This document shows, in pieces, positions 45,176 to 55,605 of a stretch of DNA of 64,000 nt. Under the pieces are notes generated by a model. That model was not told the origin of the DNA and made no database searches. It saw nothing but the letters and a program-made list of their open reading frames with translations. Within the stretch, counting starts at the first letter, position 1; each line of letters begins with the position of its first letter. The position numbers were made by a program, and so were the translations under genes. The stretch spans positions 490,059 to 554,058 of the forward strand of contig KZ111161.1 in assembly GCA_002077045.2 (NCBI GenBank). Reading direction: 5' to 3'. Source of the DNA: Rachicladosporium sp. CCFEE 5018 (taxonomy: Eukaryota; Ascomycota; Dothideomycetes; Cladosporiales; Cladosporiaceae).

Positions 45176-46391
45176 GGCGGTGTTTGGTGGGGTTAGGGTG
45201 GGTGAGGTAGCGGGGGAGCAAATGAGGATTGATGAGGTGTTGTCGTTCAGTACGCTGCTCGGAAGTAGCGTCTTGGGTCCAGTCAGCAGTCTAGAAGGTC
45301 TCGTACAAGCAGTCAGCGACTCGTATTGCTAGCTGTCACTTTCTCAAGGTTTATTCTGGGTGTCGGTCGTGGAACCATCGAGGGTCCACCTCGGCGAAAA
45401 CGCGACTTCACGGAGCCTCACAAGACCGCACGTGTCAATGCTTTGTTTGCACACCGACTTTCATCACGAGCATGTACAAGAAGGCAGGACTCATGGCACC
45501 GAGCATCTCCCTCTTGCTCTGTGGGGCTCCGCGTCCCTGGCTGCACATGTAGCCCGCCCTGTCGAACAGGCGAGACCAGCGCAGGTCAGCTCTCTGTATC
45601 GACCTCGTCTCGTTCTGTGAAAGGCAGTCCAACATACGTCGACTTCTCCAGCCGAGATTGCAATCAAGAACCCCATTCACGATTGACCTATGGCCGTCGA
45701 ATGTCTGCGCGCTGTTCCTGGTCTGAGAGGTCTCCATGGCTGCACAGACGTCGATTCGGCACTCTTCTCACGAAGTCTCCACGGCGATACCTGCTACATT
45801 GCAGAGCATGCAGCGTCTGGCACTCGTGTGGTCACTTGCAGCGCGCGCTGTCTCGACTACTGCACAGCCGCTGCCACGCTCCGGAGTGGTGGCTACGATG
45901 CCGCAGGACAGACGGACACGATGTCGTTTCTGCAACAGCCCCAAGTCCATGCTACTGGAAGCACACTCAACTCAAAGTGAGCATGCTGCCCCGTTGATGA
46001 GGAGTCATGCGCTGCAAGCGACTGTGTCCAGCACCTCTCTTCGGGTTCTGCTAATGGTGAGGAACGACGCATCAACTTCCAGCGCACAGGCATGACAGCC
46101 TGCGCTGCCGAACGAAGCCCCAAACACTCGGTTGGCACTTTGCGAGCCAGGATCTACGAGGCTTGGCGTGGCCTTCCGTGGTACTTAGGTTCATGGCCCA
46201 GTACTTGTGTGAAGAGCACTGCTGATGGTATGCTCTCTCACGTCTCGTTCGTCAAGTGAACAAGTCTTGGATTTCTTCGAACTGCCTCGTCCGCGTATAA
46301 GTAGTATTTCATCTTTGCCTGTCTACTCATTCCGCATGCTTCGTGTTGTTCGCTCTTCTTGCTCCAGCTTCTGCGCTATGCTCGGCAGCAT
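45176..46391. promoter_or_regulatory. Divergent intergenic region, GMPPA-like / dynamin B
   Basis: 1216 bp. A TATA box (TATAAG, 46296-46301) lies about 95 bp before dynamin exon 1. A uORF starts at 46336 and its TGA overlaps the dynamin ATG (TATGAGC). Upstream, ATG-started frames at 45690-45980 and 45736-46095 overlap each other and show no known motif. Confidence 0.45.
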
Positions 46392-49300
46392 ATGAGCGCC
46401 TTCTTCGTAAGTGTCCATCTTGCTTCTCCATAGCGTCGTAGCTAACATGTCAAGTAGCATCGCGGTCACGACAGCTGCTCAGTCGTCAAGAGATTCGTTG
46501 GAGCCAGCCGTGCATATCGCCGACGGTTGCTTGGGTGAGTCCTTTGGGCCCAGCTAGTCAAGTGAATGACCGAACCGGCAGTCTCGGTCGTGCTTTCCTT
46601 GCACTGCACTTTACGTTCCACGTTCCCCTCTCAAATTTTGGTCAGCTCCTCATCACTTGACTTCCTTATCGACATCACTTCGATCATAAAACTTCCAGAA
46701 CATTGACATCTCAGCATGTACTGACAACACATAGCATGCAGGAGATTATCAAGGCCGAGCCAGTCGACAATCTCTTCACGACTTTCCCGCCAGCATCACG
46801 CGCGCAGACAATCCACTCATCATCGTCAACGACGCCTTTGCCGGAGCCAGTGATGAGTTCCGGCAACACGACCGTGGCTGACGACGTTGTCATGGCCGAC
46901 ATGAATGCTCAGGGAACACCTCACAGTTCATCTGACGGTACCATGGAGATAGACGATACCATCGCCGCCACTTCAACGCCAGCAGCGAGCCAGGCAACAG
47001 CGCCGCTGCCGCAGCGGCGCCAACATGCAGTCGACCGCGTCGCTGCCACATCATCTGCAGCGGATGCAGTGCAGAGCACAGATGCCCTGCACTCTCTCGC
47101 GTCAGGTAGCCGCGATCTCATCAAAGCCATTCAGAGCCTCAGCGCCCTCAACATCGAGGCTACCTTGCCATCTCTGCCGAAATTTGTGGTCGTGGGGGAC
47201 CAGTCTGCTGGCAAGAGCTCAATTATTGAGGCTTGCTGCGACATCACCCTACCTCGCAGCGAAGGAACATGTACTCGTTGCCCATTCGAGATCACCACAA
47301 CCGCTCTCACTGGTCGGGCGAATGGAGCCTGGCGATGCACGATCTCACTAGTGCTAGCATATGCCTACCTACCCTTCGAGCGTCCGCAGGAGCCGTTCGT
47401 ACACTGGTACGCAACTCAAAGACAGATCACCATGTTTGCTATTGTGCACGACAAGAGCCAGCTTGAGCACCAGCTGAAGCTCGCCCAGCTCGCGATCCTT
47501 AATCCAGACACGGATGCAGCAACCTACGCTACCGTTGAAGACCCAGCTCGAGCCTCCAGGACAGTCGCATTCTCCCCCAACATTATCCGCTTAGAGGTGC
47601 AGGCACCTGAGCTGCCGGAACTCTCTTTCTTCGATCTTCCAGGAGCGATCAATGTCCACCCGGATGAGACACAGCAGCACCTCGTCGGTTTCATCAAGGC
47701 CTTGATCAAGTCATACCTGCGTGATCCGCAGACTAAGATTCTGCTCACCTGTGGCGCGAATCAGGATGTCGAGAACTGCACAGCATTCCGCTTCATCAGG
47801 GACAGCAACGCGATCAATCGTTGCATTGGTGTACTCACCAAACTTGATTTGATACACCCGTCCAGAATGCGGACTGTCGAGAGGATGCTGAACCGCGAAG
47901 ACTATGCTTTGCCTCAGGGATCCTGGTTCGTGACTAAACAGCTCTCACAGAGCGACCTTGAGGCAGGCATTCCTCACGAGGAGGCACGTGACAGAGAGAA
48001 TGATTTCTTTGACCAGCCACACTGGCATCGTATCGTGCAGGACTTTCCTCAGCAGATCGGAATTGGCAACCTTCACCAGGCGGTCTCGCAGATCTATACT
48101 GGTACGATCCGAGACCACCTGCCGGAGATCATCGCACGTGTTAATGCCCGTTACGCTGCTGTCATGCAGGAGCTCGCAGGGTTCGCAGAGGAGCCCAAAC
48201 ATGCAGCCTCCACAGTCACGGGCGAGATGCACAAGCTATGCACGGCGATCTTCGCACAATTCTCGCTAGGCGGCGCCAGTGAGAACTATTTCACTCGCAA
48301 TCATACCCTCATGAAGAAATTCGCTGTTCAGCTCAGCATCAATCTACGTCCAAGCATCGACTGGCAGACGCCTGGGTATGTCAAGCCGTCGTTCTCTATC
48401 GGATCCTCGGATGATGATCAAACCCCATCGAAGGTCACTGCTACACCGACACCAAAGCCAAAGGCTAAGCTGCCGAGATCGACGCCATCACTAGCAACCA
48501 AGAAGCGCGACTCGCCCGTGACAGACACCTTGGCTCCTGCTACAGTGCGCAAACTTTTCCCAGGCCAAACGCCCTCCCAGATCACCAGCTCCGCGACTGC
48601 TTTCACTCTGACCCAGATCAGAGACAAGTACGATGCCTGTGATGCCGATGGCATGGGCTCTACAACCTCTCACGTAAACAACATCCTCATTCTCGCGACC
48701 TTGCAGCCCTGGACGCAGTGCACCACCAATCTCCTTTCGCACGCACAAGGCGACATGCTCTCAACGCTCACCAGCATCTTGAACGAAACACTCGCCTCCC
48801 GCCTGCACACGACACTGCACTCCACTCTCCGCAAGATACTCACAGCGCACGCTAAGCATGTCCTAGCCCAGACTAGCGCCGCAGTCCACCGCGCACTGCA
48901 GAGAGAGCAGTACCACCCGATGACCGTCGCTTCAGAAAAGAAGAAGCAGGCTCAGCACCTCCCAGTCGAGCGCGAGCTCCGCCTTACTCGCAACCGCAAG
49001 CGCGTAGACGAGCACTACGACACCATCGAAGCCTCCACACCCTCGGCGAAGCCCGCCAGCAAAGAAACGCGAGAGAAGCGTGCGAACGATGGCCCTTGGC
49101 TCGAGGCGAACCCGGACCCCTCCTCTGTTTATGTTGGCTACTTGGTCAAAGTCGTGGCGTACTATGATAACACGGCTTCGCGGTTTGCTGACACGGTGGC
49201 TGGGATTGTGGCGTTTGAGTTGCTGAGGGAGTTCAAGGAGACTGTCAGACAGAGGTTAGAGGACGAATTGCCGCTGGGCAATGATGAGAAATGCAAGTTG

Positions 49301-49411
49301 CTACTGGTGGAGGAGCCTGGACGGGAGCATCTGAGGACACGGTTGAAGGAGGAGAAGGCGAAGCTGGAGATGGCGAAGGCGGAGCTGGAGAAGGTTGGTG
49401 GGCTGGTCTGA
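46392..49411 (+). CDS. Dynamin-like GTPase, copy B (intact)
   Basis: The predicted protein has 922 residues in three exons: 46392-46406 (MSAFF), 46458-46534 and 46735-49411. Exon 2 is supported by comparison: over its last 18 codons copy A differs at six positions and five are silent, while the next intron diverges. The exon 3 ATG at 46736 alone would give 891 residues. Numbered from that ATG, the motifs are GDQSAGKSS at 154-162, DLPG at 300-303 and TKLD at 368-371. A GED-like segment (YLVKVVAYYDNTASRFADTV) lies near the C-terminus. No PH domain is seen. The family includes fungal Mx/Vps1-like GTPases acting on membranes; the precise role is unknown. The basic N-terminal exon (KRFVGASRAYRRR) could be a targeting sequence. 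Confidence 0.85.
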
Positions 49412-49562
49412 AGCGTTCGGATCAACGAGGCCGGCAATTATAGTGAAGGTCACGCTGGCCTGAAATTGTTCGAGCAGCGGTGACGGGACAAAAAGCACAG
49501 CAGTATTGGAGATGGTCTCAGAGGACCACATCAGGAAGAGTAGGAGCCACAGCGCAGCATAC

Positions 49563-49652
49563 ATTAGCACAGCATCTCTCAGCACAGCATCCCTTAGCAC
49601 AGCCTACTTTGGCACAGCACGGCGTAGTATAGCGCACATAGTATGGCATAGC
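49563..49652. repeat. 15-bp degenerate tandem repeat, copy B
   Basis: Six units of exactly 15 bp follow the pattern TTAGCACAGCATC, becoming more degenerate toward the right. Block A has about five units in the same place. Confidence 0.78.
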
Positions 49653-49710
49653 ACTTGTATCAGCAGCTCCAACTATTCTCTCAACGCCTGACTGACCACG
49701 CCTGGCCCTC

Positions 49711-52672
49711 CTACACCCCTCTCAACACACCCCCCACATAATGTCTCAACGTCCGACTCTCGCTCAGAACCCCAAACAACTTCCCCCTAACCCCCCGATC
49801 AAAGAACTCCTCTCCCAACTCCATCTCTCCCTCTCCATCATCGTCGCCCTCCTCACCGCCTTCTCCATCGAGACCCTTAGGCATGAATCTCGCGATATTC
49901 CTCAGCACAAGCGCAGCCCCTAACGGCAAGCCGGCGGCATCATTTCGCTCATCGGTCAGAGTGGTGTACTGACCCGCTGAGAAGGAGCTAGATGGCTTGG
50001 AGGGCGATTTGAGGTTGTAGGTTGAGGGCGTTGGAGAGGGAAGATGAGTCTGGATGTGTCGGGCGAAGAGGAGGGCCGTGCTTCCTGGTGGTGAGGAAGG
50101 GGAGGCGAAGTCGGAGGACAGGCGCGTGCAGGTACCCCAGTGGCAGCGGAAAGTCGTCGAATCCGCAGAGGCGAAGTCGAAGACTTGCGCGAGATTATTC
50201 GGATCGACCGGAGGCGAAGTGTGGCCATTCGTTAGCGGCTCAGTAGAAGGCTTCAAGTCGACATCCATGCCATCCGGCTGCGACAAGGGCTGCAACTTCG
50301 GTGGGGCAAGCGGAAGCCTTAGATGCGTAGCGAGAATATGCCTCAACATCTCATTCTCACTCCGAAACCACTCCGCGCACTCCAACTCCCTCACCGTCGG
50401 CGCCGAGAAAATGCCCGTCACAGGATCCCTAGCCGCATCAACAGGCACCGTACTCCTCCAACAACACCTCAACAACTCCCTCCCCTTCTCACTCGCCCTA
50501 CTCATCCCCGTTTCCACAGGCGCCTTCCGCGCCCGTATCCCACGGATAACGTACTTATTCTGCCCGGCCACCTGCGCGGTCGCCCCAGCAAACACGGCGG
50601 AGACATTCTTAATGAACTCGCCGGCTACGAGGTGCGGGTGCGTGGTGTTGAAGTAGGAGAAGGTGCCTTGGTAGGCTTGCCAGAGGGAGATCTGCGTCAT
50701 TTCGGATTTGGCATCGGGGAGGAAGCACATTCTCAGCCAGTCTGAGGAGCGCTCGGGCTCGTCGAGCGTGAGGAGGTCTTGGACTACGCTGCGAGAGAGC
50801 TTTGGGACGGGGAGGAGAGCTGTGTCCGGGGTTTTGGTTTCGGTGGTTTGGTCTGCGGGGACGGCTTGGGCGCCGTGGGAGAGGAGGGAGGTGAGTTGGC
50901 GGGCTAGGGAGGCGAGGTCGACGCTTTGGAGGAGGGTGTCGACGTTGTCGGCGAAGGAGGAATATTGGAGGAGGAAGTCGAGACAGGCGCTTCGTAGCTC
51001 GTCGTCTTCGAGAAGGAGCCAGTTTTGTATGCGTCGTAGTGTCATGGGAGGTATGTCTTCCAGCCGCTTTGGAGCTTGCAGACTCATACCGATGCGTGCG
51101 ATCGTCCGCAACGTTGTGACGATGACTCCGCGATCTGAGCTACGAAGTTGCGCAACGAGGCTCTGGTATAGATCGTCTTGTGCACCAATATCAACGTATC
51201 GCAGCGTCTGCTCTGCGATGTCGAGTGCGTAGTGCCGCAACTCCACAATACACGCATGGTCTGGCAGATTAAGCACCAACGCAAGCATGTCGCGAACGAG
51301 CGGCGTCTGCGCAGCGTACACCGCATTCGAGTCGAGTATGCACATGTTCCTGATGACAAGGCAAGCCTCGATGATGCGGTTCAGCTCGCTAACGAACTTG
51401 TCGTCCATGATGCTGTCGTCCACAAGTCGCGGCCGGCGGGATCTGAGGCGCGAGACAAGGCCAGAAGTGCCAGATAGTCCATCGAGTAGCTCCTCGTCGG
51501 TGTCAGGCACCTCGTCCTCATAGCTGACGTCCCAATCGATGTCATAGAACAGACCGGTCGCCTGCAGCACCTTCCGTGCCAGGGCATCGATCAGTCCGGG
51601 GAATTGCTCGAACTTATACTTGTCACCTCGCTCATGGCTGATTTTGACTAGGTGATGTAAAGCATACGCCTCTTCTTCAGGGATACCAGATTGCAGCGCC
51701 AGCTGTGCTCGCACGTAAATGTTAGGTCCGATGAAGCCAGTCCCGGGCAGCATTATGTTCCGGTATTTCCTCGCCAGAGGCCCAGCATTCGCTTCGAGCT
51801 TGCGTTTGCGCTCGTTGCGGTAGTATTCGGGATTGTTTGAGGGTGTAGTGATTGGTTTGAGAGTCAGAGGGTATGAGGGAGTTGGTTCGTATGAGGCCAG
51901 AGTGGCTGTCGCGGCGTTGGAGAAGTAGGAGGCGACATTAATGCCGTTTGTGGTAGGTCCTGGCGTTGGTGATGGTCCAGCATTGTTATTGCTTCGCCGA
52001 CCTTGCGCTGCTGGGTCTGGCTGGAAGAGCACTCGCTGTGGAGGCTGGTGCCTCAAGCCTCGACTGGTCCTACCTGTCGCGCTCCCAGGCTCCTCCGACG
52101 GATCTCCCTTCTCTTCTTTTGGCGTCTTTTGGCTCGGACTTGCATCACTTGCATCTCCATCGCCAGCCAGCTTCTCCTCTCGCGAAGGAGGCTTGACGAA
52201 GTTCTCCAGCGTTCTTGACATGACGTTCCCGCCCTTAGCCGTGACTTCTTCAAGAATCTCCTTTGGCGGTGGCTCCTTCTCCCAGTGATTCGTGATCTCG
52301 TAGGCAACAAGGTTCTTGTAGTAGATGTTCTTGATCTGGAATGCCTGCGCTGCCGTGTACTGGTTCTTGCCGACGAATTCCTCCGCAAGCTTCCTCCACA
52401 TCAGTGGCTTGGCCTTCGTGTCCGAGACCAAGTCATAGCCGCCCTCGCCTACGACGCGATCGTAGAGCTTTAGCAGATCGATGTGTCGGATGCCGACTTT
52501 GGGTGCGGTCTCGAGGTTGGTTCTACACAATGTATCATCAGTGACTGCCCTTACCAAAGTATACTGAAGAACAGGATACACACCCGCGCTTCTCGTGATA
52601 CTCGGCGAGCTTCTTCAAAAAATCGTCATACTCGTCACTCCCCTCAATCGACTGCCCTCGCTTTGGAGCCAT
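49711..52672 (-). CDS. RSC9: RSC9-like ARID protein, copy B
   Basis: The predicted protein has 966 residues in exons 52672-52584 and 52522-49711, with a 61-bp intron (52523-52583, GTGTGT...TAG). Exon lengths equal those of copy A while the intron differs in sequence and by 2 bp, which supports the model. The ARID domain and C-terminal C2H2-like finger are intact. Differences from copy A cluster in places, for example a short window near 50820-50870 (residues PADQTTETKTPD against PEPTSEAKPPD). Both copies look functional, so the genome may encode two RSC9 forms. Confidence 0.88.
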
Positions 52673-53166
52673 ATTCGCGATTCGAGACGCGCCGGCGCGA
52701 ATTCAAGTCGTCGCGCAGAGTCCGAACTTCTCGTGCGACCTATCGTTCGGTGGTGTACATAACAAACAAGACGCTCACTGACACGGAACACGATCAGGCC
52801 GTTAAAGAGTCCAAAGGGATAGATGGTCGCAAGATGTCTTGTCTTCCATGTGCCAGTCGCATTGCGCGCGGATCTTCAACATCCTTGCATGAAGCTACTG
52901 AACGGCCCGCCGAGCCGCACAAAGCTTGGCTTTGGCTATTCGAGAGCCTCCACTTGCTCTCGACGTCCATCCCTTGATCGCCCTCTCCACTGTCCACGAG
53001 CGCCCCTCACATCACGGTCACGCTGCGTGCTATGCCGAGCTGCCACGCTCTGGGCGTACCAAGATCATAGCCTCGATCGGCTCTCGGCCTTGTTCTCATA
53101 GGTGAATGTTCAACACAGACAATTGCACAGCTGCCATTATAGCACCACAAGGAACCTTCAGACAGC
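52673..53166. promoter_or_regulatory. Divergent intergenic region, RSC9 / Rec114-like, copy B
   Basis: 494 bp matching 6196-6679 in block A, with a strongly diverged middle. No specific element was recognised. Confidence 0.45.
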
Positions 53167-54723
53167 ATGGCGATCAACATCGGCGTGGACTGCTTGAAGT
53201 TCTCGCATGCTACGGGGATGACACCAGAAGGCGCTATCGCATGGACTCACTTCACAGCTCCGGGACTGCACCTAGCAATCCGTAACGGCACTGCCGAAGA
53301 CGATCTGATGCTGCAGCTCATACTCGGCAACGACGTAATGGTTTGTTGGTATGATCGCATGCCGATGCTCTGGGACTGACTCAAGTGCTTCCAGGAGTCT
53401 ATCGAAATTGGCAGTCTGGTCGACAGAGCGTTACAAGCACGCCACGGCTCTCAACAAGCTGGCGTGACGGCTCAGATCGAGCAATTACCGATTTTTGGTA
53501 TCGCGAAGGATGCGTTACTAGCGTTACGCTATCGATTGCCAGATGGACAGGTCGTGCTGAGGCGCCGTCGCATTCCAATTGCAAACACTGACACTCAGTA
53601 GGCTCGACGACTGCAATTTCGTCTACCCAGTGCTGAGCAATGCAGCCAGATCGTGAAGGTCTTCCGCGACCGAGGCATGGAATTCCAGGAGCAGCGGCCA
53701 CGTACTGCGCGTCCTGGGACCGCTAGGCCAGGCACAGCGAGCTCAAGCGTACGACCTACTACCGGCCAGTCTGTGACATCTGCATACTTCCCCAGCACTC
53801 AGGTTCACAACAACCCGAGCGCTGCGCCACCGGCGTCTCCGGGTGATGCAAATGTGAGGCAGCTTTCCAACCAAGCTGTATCTCACGATGCGCACAACCA
53901 CAGCATCTTTCGGCCTCCGCCGCTACCTGCCTCATGGGACTCGGCAGCTCTGACGAACTACACAGTGCCATCGCCATCTGGTCATCTACCACTGAGCGAG
54001 GTACACTATACTCACACACCGGCCACATCATTACATGTACCTCCCGCAAGCCACTCACTCGGTCTCCTGCCCAGTCCGGTCAGCGAGCCCAATGCGCCTA
54101 CCCACATTCTGCACTTGCCCGACACCCTGGAGCACGAACTCCCGCCTCGTCGCGAATTGCCGTTCAAGCGTCCCCGCAGCCAGCAGACGAATAGCTCGCG
54201 TCCGGGTACTGCTGTACCGCCGACGAAAACTAACTTCGGAGCCACTGCGCGACCCAGCACTGCAAATCCGCTGAAACGACTGCATGAGCAAGAAGACGTC
54301 TGCGCTCGGCCTGCGACTTCTATGATGCACAACGCACTGCCAATCTCAGCGGTACCTGCCCCAATCAATCGTGGTACCACGGGTAGCAGTACAGTAGCAC
54401 AGCAGCCTATGGCGCGTCGGCCGAGCAACATCGGCGAGCTGGTTCGCAATCGCCTACCGCTCGCTGAGTCGAGTGGCAACAAGATGATGCGTGTGAGCAG
54501 TCTAATCGATGCGCCACACGAGATCGGCACCCCACCCACTTCATCCCCATCGAAGGCAGGGTATGATCCGAGTGCGCGGCTAATGGCTACGGTGCAAGCG
54601 CCAGGCGACCGTACGCTGCACGAATACGCGGCTCAGTCATCTGAGGATAGAAAGGCTGCAATGGACGAGTTCATCGTGTCGAGGCTGGAAGATGGGAATT
54701 TTGCTACCTCTGTGAGAACGTAG
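53167..54723 (+). CDS. Rec114-like protein, copy B, frameshifted at its C-terminus
   Basis: Three exons: 53167-53340, 53395-53550 and 53602-54723. Exon lengths match copy A exactly for exons 1 and 2. The predicted product has 483 residues. Near 54708 one base is missing compared with copy A (GCTACCTCTGTGAG against GCTACCTTGTGTGAG), so after GNFAT the frame reads SVRT and stops. The lost 16 residues include the CENVDQCWRR motif, which is still encoded in the shifted frame. If this motif binds a partner as in Rec114, copy B would be impaired. A sequencing error is the main alternative. Confidence 0.58.
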
Positions 54724-55605
54724 ATCAGTGCTGGAGGAGAATCGCGCTTGGGCTTTGACGGAGCTGAGGAAGACCCAGGAGTGGATTTACTTGCTATGTA
54801 CGATGATTTCGCTGGACACCTGGGGCACGGATTAGCTCGCTGTCAGTAGAATTACGTAGCTATCGGTCTTCGCTTCTCTCACAATGCGAAATCACTCCTG
54901 TGCTTCCACACTCACACCCGCAACAGCCAAATTCGGTATGTACTGCTGATGAGAGACATGTGTGGCTTTGTTTGTACCCTTGCTGGTCCATGACTTCTCA
55001 CCGTGGTAGTAGCGCAACATCTCACTGTCGCAGGTGGAGGGAGAAAAGTATTACCTACCTACGTGTCGGAGTTTTGGAGAGGCAGCAACAGTATGGCATT
55101 AATGCAACGGACATCGTTAGATAGCATGCCTCAGGCCCATTCACGCGTCTCATCGCGTTGTCTCGCTGAGATCCGAATGCTTCCTGTGCGTATATAGGTT
55201 GCGCCACGAGTGAATTCTCACGCTCGACTGTCAGTGAGAGTGTCTTCTGTAACGATCAAGTATTGAGTGAGTCTCTGCATCTCTCCGTAGCACCTCATTC
55301 ATGCTTGGTGTTCACGTGGCTTCTCTGGTAATTGCCTGGCGCCCTTCTTCATAGTACTGAGCCCCAACGCGCATGTGCGCGTCTGTCTGACGTGACGGGT
55401 GTCGCTCAGGCTTTGGTGATGTATGAGGCTCGTCTCTCCCAGCCTCTGCAATACATACCGGTAGTGGGGCGGCCACCTGCGCCTGCCCTGCCCTGCCCTG
55501 CCCTGCAATTCCCCAGATCTACGTCACCCATATTAACCCGTTCCTGATTTGCGCCGGGATGCCATGCGCGCTCCCAAACATCGACACGAACACCGTAACG
55601 CCAAC
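54724..55605 (+). promoter_or_regulatory. Intergenic region and promoter of the coiled-coil gene, copy B
   Basis: The conserved TATATAG box is at 55191-55197. About 137 bp absent from block A lie between it and the start codon, ending in a short CCCTG run (55486-55505). An in-frame ATG at 55564 would add 14 residues but is not conserved in block A. Confidence 0.5.
55486..55505. repeat. CCCTG pentanucleotide run
   Basis: Four tandem CCCTG units lie in the promoter of coiled-coil gene B. Block A has one unit here, so the run expanded in B or shrank in A. Confidence 0.7.

Noticed and set aside
45690..46095. Two overlapping plus-strand ATG frames (45690-45980 and 45736-46095)
   Set aside because: They overlap in different frames, show no known motif, and lie in a divergent promoter region.
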